Source: Candidatus Bathyarchaeota archaeon (GTDB lineage: Archaea > Thermoproteota > Bathyarchaeia > Bathyarchaeales > Bathycorpusculaceae). Taken from it: a DNA stretch of 10,978 nt. The stretch is from assembly GCA_016649625.1 (NCBI GenBank), contig JAENXI010000017.1, forward strand, positions 1-10,978, given 5' to 3'. Every line of letters begins with the position of its first letter. Positions within the stretch are counted from its first letter, which is position 1. Below the pieces are notes generated by a model that was not told the origin of the DNA, did no database searches, and worked only from the letters and a program-made list of their open reading frames with translations. This document shows, piece by piece, positions 7,258-10,978 of this stretch. The position numbers and the translations under genes are program-made.

Positions 7258-7791
7258 ATGAAAGTTATCTATCGAATTAACACTAAATTACTTAGAAAAC
7301 TTCGTACTCCTTTTGGCGTATTAATTAAAGGTTTTTTACCTGATAACAAGGACGAAATTGATAAAATTTTACAAATTAATCAACCTCCAATTATAATTTC
7401 CGTTGGAGATAGAGTTTCAAGGGATTTATCAAAAAACCAGTTTAGCCTAAGACTAATTATTATTGATAATAAATGCATGAGGAAAAAAATAGAACCAAAA
7501 AAATTTTCTGTTGAAAAGATTTTCAGGGCGAAAAATCCTTCTGGAACAATAACAGATGAAGCAATAAAAGCGATAAGAGAAGCACTTGAAGGTAATAAGA
7601 AATCACAAATTGTAATAGACGGTGAAGAAGATTTGCTTGCTTTAATTGTAATTTTACACGCTCCAAAAAACGCTTTTGTCATTTATGGACAACCAAATGA
7701 GGGCATAGTGTTAATCAAAGTTACAGAAAAAAGGAAGAAAGAAGTTAGGAGTATACTCAAAGATATGAAAACTTTTAGAAAAGCTAAATAA
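7258..7791 (+). CDS. GTP-dependent dephospho-CoA kinase (DUF359 family)
   Basis: This enzyme phosphorylates the 3'-hydroxyl of dephospho-CoA using GTP, the last step of CoA biosynthesis in most archaea. The 177-residue protein shows the family blocks: SVGDRVS with Gly50-Asp51, IIIDNKCMR with Asp70, GEEDLLAL (122-129) and YGQPNEG (143-149). In the third and fourth blocks it lacks only minor consensus residues (VILHAP instead of the common AILYAP). The ATG at 7258 is preceded by AAAGGTC at 7244-7250, an acceptable ribosome-binding site. It lies 80 bases after Spt4 and 44 before S24e, an arrangement found in several archaea. Confidence 0.93.
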   Translation: MKVIYRINTKLLRKLRTPFGVLIKGFLPDNKDEIDKILQINQPPIIISVGDRVSRDLSKNQFSLRLIIIDNKCMRKKIEPKKFSVEKIFRAKNPSGTITDEAIKAIREALEGNKKSQIVIDGEEDLLALIVILHAPKNAFVIYGQPNEGIVLIKVTEKRKKEVRSILKDMKTFRKAK

Positions 7792-7835
7792 TAAGAAGTT
7801 GTATGAACACAACACTCTAGACAAGTGATAGCACG

Positions 7836-8144
7836 ATGGAAATTAAATTTGTATCAGTTAAAAAAAATCCGCTCTTGAATCGTAAAGAAGTAGATTTTTT
7901 AATAGAACAATATTCAACAAAAACACCATCAAGGTTAGAAGTCAAAAGAAAAATTGCAGCAGAGATGAAGAGTTCAGAAGAAACAGTTTTTGTAAAGAAA
8001 ATGAAAACTCTCACAGGCTCGAATATAACAGTAGGTATTGCTAATATTTATGAAACCAGCAAAATAGCAGAATTGATAGAGCCTGAACATATTAAGAAAC
8101 GAAATCTAAAAAAAGAAAAGAAAGAAGAAGAGGCTAAAAAATAA
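7836..8144 (+). CDS. rps24e: Small-subunit ribosomal protein S24e (eS24)
   Basis: This is an archaeal/eukaryal-specific 30S protein. The 102-residue sequence has the family blocks NPLLNRKEV (11-19), TPSRLEVKRKIAAEM (30-44), the T-x-x-G loop (TLTGSNITVG), the IYET strand and the EPEHIKKRN ending (82-90). A Lys/Glu-rich tail of 12 residues follows. A GTGAT element at 7825-7829, inside the repeated octamer ACAAGTGA, is the likely ribosome-binding site. The stop shares one base with the S27ae start (TAATG at 8142-8146), so the two are co-translated. Confidence 0.95.
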   Translation: MEIKFVSVKKNPLLNRKEVDFLIEQYSTKTPSRLEVKRKIAAEMKSSEETVFVKKMKTLTGSNITVGIANIYETSKIAELIEPEHIKKRNLKKEKKEEEAKK

Positions 8145-8353
8145 TGGCCGAAAAAAACAAGATCACAAGTGAAAAAAAAGCAAATAAAAAGAAGCAAAAA
8201 GGTGTTTTCAGCTTATATAAAATTGAAAATGATAAAATTTCAAGATTACGTCCAACTTGTGAGAGATGTGGTTCGGGATATTTTATGGCTAATCACAAGG
8301 ACAGATATACTTGCGGACATTGTGGATTTACTCGATATAAACAGATTAAGTAA
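8144..8353 (+). CDS. rps27ae: Small-subunit ribosomal protein S27ae (eS31)
   Basis: This is a small zinc-binding 30S protein whose eukaryotic relative is made as a ubiquitin fusion; no ubiquitin domain is present here. The 69-residue sequence holds a four-cysteine zinc site at 39/42 (CERC) and 57/60 (CGHC), with the family-typical ANHKDRYTCGHCGFTRY. The first 20 residues are a Lys-rich extension, longer than in many archaeal homologues, which often begin close to the FSLYKIE strand. The start overlaps the S24e stop by one base. Confidence 0.95.
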   Translation: MAEKNKITSEKKANKKKQKGVFSLYKIENDKISRLRPTCERCGSGYFMANHKDRYTCGHCGFTRYKQIK

Positions 8354-8359
8354 TAAGTA

Positions 8360-8367
8360 GTTTTAAA
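8360..8367 (+). promoter_or_regulatory. Possible TATA box before the SecB-like gene
   Basis: GTTTTAAATG context: the TTTTAAAT-like run near 8361-8367 lies about 34 bases before the ATG at 8398, which could give a transcript with a very short leader. The match is moderate, and the gene could instead be read through from S27ae. Confidence 0.3.
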
Positions 8368-8397
8368 TGTTAACAAGTGAGTATTTTTATGATATAA

Positions 8398-8823
8398 ATG
8401 CTCAAAGTTAATGTAGCGATAACCAATATTTCAGCTGAACGTTTTTGGGATTTGCAAAAAGCAATTCCGCCTATTCAAATTGGCACTAATATCAATGTAA
8501 TAAGTATAGAGAGAAACAAAAATGGCGTGTTAATAGTTCCTTTTGTTTTGTCAATAAATTATAATCCATCTATTGCTCAAATAAATCTTAAGGGGAGCGC
8601 ATATGTTGTGGGTGAACCTAAAGAGATTGAAAAAGTACTAAAGGATCATGAAAAAAAACAACCTCCACCGTCATTGATAGTTCAGTCAATAGCTAACTTT
8701 GCATTTATTGAATCGGTATTAATATCGAGAACATTAAACATCCCGCCGCCTGTGCCATTGCCTAAAATACCAGATGCGAAAAATAGAAATAAAAAACACG
8801 CAGAAAGAGAATATACCGCGTAA
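8398..8823 (+). CDS. Conserved-looking protein of unknown function, possible SecB-like fold
   Basis: I do not recognise this 141-residue protein from a named family. It is soluble, with no signal peptide or membrane helix. Predicted order is strand (1-12), strand (24-38, IQIGTNINVISI), strand (43-57), strand (60-71, INLKGSAYVVG), short charged helix (74-87), a longer helix (92-113) and a Pro-rich end (NIPPPVPLPKIP, 114-125), then a basic tail. Four strands followed by two helices and a proline-containing terminal segment is the order in the bacterial export chaperone SecB, where the second helix is likewise followed by a FPxLxLxP stretch. This is a topology argument only. It follows S27ae by 44 bases on the same strand and is convergent with S19. 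No good ribosome-binding site is close to the ATG. Confidence 0.85.
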   Translation: MLKVNVAITNISAERFWDLQKAIPPIQIGTNINVISIERNKNGVLIVPFVLSINYNPSIAQINLKGSAYVVGEPKEIEKVLKDHEKKQPPPSLIVQSIANFAFIESVLISRTLNIPPPVPLPKIPDAKNRNKKHAEREYTA

Positions 8824-8850
8824 ATAAAGGAAAGTAATATTAGTTTATTT
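8822..8850. terminator. Possible bidirectional terminator between convergent genes
   Basis: AAATAAA (8822-8828) and TTTATTT (8844-8850) form an inverted repeat around 15 bases and include the stop codons of both convergent genes. The stem is entirely A-T, so a hairpin would be weak. Archaeal termination relies mainly on T-rich tracts, which both strands present only briefly here. Confidence 0.3.
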
Positions 8851-9249
8851 CAATGGCACGTACATCGATGATCTGGATGCACCTATTCCAGGAGTTCCAT
8901 GTCTAACCGGTTTGTTAGTTATACCAAACTCACCTAAATAATGGCCAATCATCGCTGGTTTGATTTCGAGAGGAATAAACTCTTTGCCATTATGTACAGC
9001 AACTTTTACTCCAACCATTTCTGGGAGAATAATCACATCTCGAACATGAGTTTTTACTGCAACACTTTTTCCTGTCTTTAGAGTTTCTTTAGCTTCACGA
9101 ATTTTTTCAATAAGAATTCGTTGTTCAGGAGTCAAACCTCTTTGAAGGCTTCGCCTCTGTCTTGAGGGAAGTAAATTAATGAAATCATCCATAGATAAGC
9201 TTTGCAAACTGTCAATGGAATGACCACGGTAAACGAAATCTTTTGGCAT
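8845..9249 (-). CDS. rps19: Small-subunit ribosomal protein S19 (uS19)
   Basis: This 30S head protein lies near the decoding site and the intersubunit bridge. The 134-residue length and the N-terminal [31 protein letters not shown] are typical of archaeal forms. The S19 signature appears at about 84-111 ([24 protein letters not shown]), and the protein ends in a basic, glycine-rich tail ([22 protein letters not shown]). A good ribosome-binding site, GAGGAT, lies at 9266-9261 on the minus strand. The gene follows L2 by 49 bases in the conserved S10-operon order. Confidence 0.97.
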   Translation of the reverse strand: MPKDFVYRGHSIDSLQSLSMDDFINLLPSRQRRSLQRGLTPEQRILIEKIREAKETLKTGKSVAVKTHVRDVIILPEMVGVKVAVHNGKEFIPLEIKPAMIGHYLGEFGITNKPVRHGTPGIGASRSSMYVPLK

Positions 9250-9260
9250 TTTTTTGAATC

Positions 9261-9266
9261 ATCCTC
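9261..9266 (-). promoter_or_regulatory. Ribosome-binding site of S19
   Basis: GAGGAT, read on the minus strand and continuing GATTC, lies 11 bases before the ATG at 9249. It closely resembles the archaeal consensus GAGGTGATC and is one of the clearest such sites in the window. Confidence 0.55.
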
Positions 9267-9298
9267 ATAGGTGAATATCATATGCTATAAACTTTCTG

Positions 9299-10042
9299 TT
9301 ACCTCAGTCGCCTTTTCTTTTTCTGCCCAGGCCCTCTAGCACCAATTAATCCTACTTTTCGCCCGGGTGGTGCTCCATGAGAAACAGTTGTAACTTTTCT
9401 AGCACTTTTTGCACTACTACCATAAGGATGGACAGCTGCTATCATTGCTCTTCCACGGGTTCTTGGATATTTGTGGCCTTTAGCTTTCATATAATGATGT
9501 TTGTTTCCTGCTTTAAGGAAGGGTTTTTCCGTTCGACCTGAGCCTGAAATCACACCAATAGTTGCCATACAATAATTATTTAGATATCGTGTGCGACCTG
9601 ATGGTAATTTGATTAGTGTTCCTTGAGGTGTATGTCCAACTACTGTTGCGTAAGCTCCAGAAGATTTTGCAAGTTTACCTCCATCACCAGGTCTTAGTTC
9701 CATGCTACATACTATAGTTCCTTCTGGAATTTTGCCTAAGGGGATAATATTGCCGATTTCCGGAGAAGCCATTCCGCCTATACTGATTTGTTGACCTTTG
9801 AAAAGCCCTTCGGGTGTTACTGTATAACAAGATTCGCCGTTCTCAAATTTTACAAAGGCTAAAGGGGAGCCTCTGCCTGGATCATGAACAAGATCAACTA
9901 CTACGCCATCAATTGAAAGCCCAAAGGTCTCCTTGGGAATGATTTTTGGCGGATATTTGGCTGGAGCAACTCTTTTGTGAGTTGACGCACGATAAGTTGA
10001 GCCTCCACGGCCTCTTCTTTGAACACGAATTCGTTTACCCAT
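9299..10042 (-). CDS. rpl2: Large-subunit ribosomal protein L2 (uL2)
   Basis: L2 is a core 50S protein next to the peptidyl-transferase centre. The 247-residue protein starts with the archaeal MGKRIRVQRRGRGGSTYRA and contains the GLSIDGVVVDLVHDPGRGSPLA, MELRPGDGGKLAKSSG and PSGRTRYLNN blocks. The conserved C-terminal loop, usually VDHPHGGG, is replaced by AVHPYGSS: the key His (205 here, equivalent to E. coli His229) and Pro are kept, but the preceding Asp is Val204, the second His is Tyr207 and two glycines are Ser. The following TTVSHGAPPGRKVG and the KKKRRLR tail are normal. A GAGGA ribosome-binding site lies at 10054-10050. It sits 19 bases after L23. Confidence 0.97.
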   Translation of the reverse strand: MGKRIRVQRRGRGGSTYRASTHKRVAPAKYPPKIIPKETFGLSIDGVVVDLVHDPGRGSPLAFVKFENGESCYTVTPEGLFKGQQISIGGMASPEIGNIIPLGKIPEGTIVCSMELRPGDGGKLAKSSGAYATVVGHTPQGTLIKLPSGRTRYLNNYCMATIGVISGSGRTEKPFLKAGNKHHYMKAKGHKYPRTRGRAMIAAVHPYGSSAKSARKVTTVSHGAPPGRKVGLIGARGPGQKKKRRLR

Positions 10043-10048
10043 TTGTTA

Positions 10049-10055
10049 TTCCTCA
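10049..10055 (-). promoter_or_regulatory. Ribosome-binding site of L2
   Basis: TGAGGAA on the minus strand lies 6 bases before the ATG at 10042 and fits the archaeal consensus, confirming the start. Confidence 0.5.
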
Positions 10056-10061
10056 TTTAGT

Positions 10062-10322
10062 TTATAAAAGTCCAAGTTTAATTGCTACATCTGAAGCTTT
10101 ATATTCTGGTTTAAGTCTAACGAACGCTTTTTTTTCTCCTTGAGGAGTTATAAGTAATGTTACTCTATGAACTTTTACTTCATATAACTCTTCGACAGCT
10201 CTTTTAACATCTTTTTTATGTGCTTTAAGATTAACAATAAAAATTAATTTGTTTTCTTTTTCCACCATAAGACTTGCAGATTCAGTCATTAGTGGACAGT
10301 ATACTACGTTCATAGAATTCAT
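10062..10322 (-). CDS. rpl23: Large-subunit ribosomal protein L23 (uL23)
   Basis: L23 is a 50S protein at the polypeptide exit tunnel, where nascent-chain factors and the signal recognition particle dock. The 86-residue sequence has the family blocks CPLMTESA, ENKLIFIVNLKAHKKDVKRAVEELYEVKV and TPQGEKKAFVRLKPEYKASDVAIKLGLL. I chose the ATG at 10322, one base after the L4 stop (10326-10324), because it gives 10 residues up to the conserved Pro of the PLxTE motif, as in other archaea. It is also preceded by GGAGATC at 10337-10331 as ribosome-binding site. An ATG at 10340 would add six residues and overlap L4 by 17 bases; it is less likely, since it would place this site inside the gene. Confidence 0.95.
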   Translation of the reverse strand: MNSMNVVYCPLMTESASLMVEKENKLIFIVNLKAHKKDVKRAVEELYEVKVHRVTLLITPQGEKKAFVRLKPEYKASDVAIKLGLL

Positions 10323-10323
10323 T

Positions 10324-10978
10324 TTAATCTTGATCTCCATAGTAAAGCGTATCTAATTGTTTGATTGCCCCAATAGACCACAAAGTTAATCTGCCCGGAG
10401 TAGTACCTGGGGCTAACATTTCAGTATTTAGGTTATTTACTTCTACTACGTCAACTCCAGGAATATTGCTTGCTGCTTTAGAAATGCCCTTATTATTTTC
10501 AACAACTATTAGAGGTCCTACGGCAATCTTCATTTTTCTACCTCTACGTTTACCTTTACCAGCTCGTATCCGTCTACTGTTTTTTACTCTATCAAGTTCA
10601 GATATTAACCCTAGACTAGTTAGTGTCGTTTCAACTTCACTAGTTTTGGAAAGATTTTCAATTGAGTCTATAACTATAATAGGAATTTGCAGTACTTTTT
10701 CAATTTTATGTCCACGAGAAGCTACATTCTCTTTTGATGCTGTTGCTGCAATAGCTGAACATAATGCTAACCGAGCTTCTTTTCTCGGTATATTTTTTAT
10801 AATCTTTTTTTCTGCCTTTGGAGGATGTGGTTGTCTTCCACCAACTGTACTCGGTGCAAATCCAGCTTTTCCACCTCCACCTTTAGTACGAGGTATTCTG
10901 GAAATACCCATACCAGTGCCGCGAGATTCTGCACTAGTTTTTTTCCCAGCCATTGGATCACGACCCTGAGGTTGAATT
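10324..10978 (-). CDS. rpl4: Large-subunit ribosomal protein L4 (uL4), 5' end cut by the window edge
   Basis: L4 binds 23S rRNA and lines the exit tunnel. The visible 217 codons cover most of the protein, with the tunnel-loop block (MAGKKTSAESRGTGMGISRIPRTKGGGGKAG, in part), NIPRKEARLALCSAIAATA, KKIAVGP and the C-terminal APGTTPGRLTLWS. An ATG at 10953-10951 exists but is not the true start: codons upstream stay open to the edge and read I-Q-P-Q-G-R-D-P before Met, matching the conserved QPxGxDPMAG of archaeal L4. The missing N-terminus is probably about 40-50 residues. It is followed by L23 with a one-base gap. Confidence 0.96.
   Translation of the reverse strand, partial: IQPQGRDPMAGKKTSAESRGTGMGISRIPRTKGGGGKAGFAPSTVGGRQPHPPKAEKKIIKNIPRKEARLALCSAIAATASKENVASRGHKIEKVLQIPIIVIDSIENLSKTSEVETTLTSLGLISELDRVKNSRRIRAGKGKRRGRKMKIAVGPLIVVENNKGISKAASNIPGVDVVEVNNLNTEMLAPGTTPGRLTLWSIGAIKQLDTLYYGDQD

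Noticed and set aside
8169..8360. A 63-codon frame overlapping S27ae in another frame
   Set aside because: S27ae has an intact zinc motif and coupled start; the overlapping frame is a by-product of its AT-rich codons.
10361..10969. A 202-codon open frame on the plus strand opposite L4
   Set aside because: It is the antisense shadow of a clearly conserved ribosomal protein; its translation has low-complexity Ile/Leu/Pro-rich content and no family signature.
1..10978. Search for tRNA genes, CRISPR repeats, insertion sequences or attachment sites
   Set aside because: No cloverleaf-like GC-rich stretch, regularly spaced repeat, transposase motif or long terminal repeat was seen in any spacer.

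Overview
The window is archaeal chromosomal DNA, AT-rich (roughly a third G+C by eye) and gene-dense. The evidence is direct: archaeal/eukaryal-type ribosomal proteins (S6e, S24e, S27ae, and archaeal forms of L2, L4, L23 and S19), the initiation factor aIF2 gamma, RNA polymerase subunit Rpo7 with Spt4, an Fcf1-type PIN nuclease and the archaeal GTP-dependent dephospho-CoA kinase. Gene order resembles TACK archaea (Crenarchaeota/Bathyarchaeia-like), but I cannot fix the phylum by reading.

Layout. (1) 1-1789: an M32 metallocarboxypeptidase on the plus strand, meeting a small two-helix membrane protein on the minus strand; their 3' ends overlap. (2) 1790-3468: a promoter region, then a three-part fusion of an N-terminal helix-turn-helix, formaldehyde-activating enzyme (Fae) and hexulose-6-phosphate synthase (Hps). 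(3) 3577-5325: S6e and aIF2 gamma. (4) 5335-5757: a Nudix hydrolase of the Ap4A type on the minus strand, wedged between aIF2 gamma and the next plus-strand operon. (5) 5975-8823: Fcf1-like PIN protein, Rpo7, Spt4, dephospho-CoA kinase, S24e, S27ae and an unrecognised 141-residue protein whose predicted strand/helix order resembles the export chaperone SecB. (6) 8845-10978 on the minus strand: the downstream end of the S10-type ribosomal operon, transcribed L4 > L23 > L2 > S19; L4 runs off the right edge.

Most genes serve translation and its supply: ribosomal proteins of both subunits, initiator-tRNA delivery (aIF2 gamma), rRNA processing (PIN/Fcf1) and the transcription stalk and elongation factor (Rpo7, Spt4). 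Fae-Hps supplies pentose phosphates in archaea lacking the oxidative pentose phosphate pathway, and the kinase makes CoA. No mobile element, CRISPR array, tRNA or rRNA was seen. No stretch above 300 bases lacks a gene; the two largest gaps, 1790-2013 and 5758-5974, appear to be promoter regions.

The least ordinary items are the helix-turn-helix fused to Fae-Hps with a near-palindrome over its ribosome-binding site, the SecB-like orphan beside S27ae, and an altered peptidyl-transferase-proximal loop in L2.
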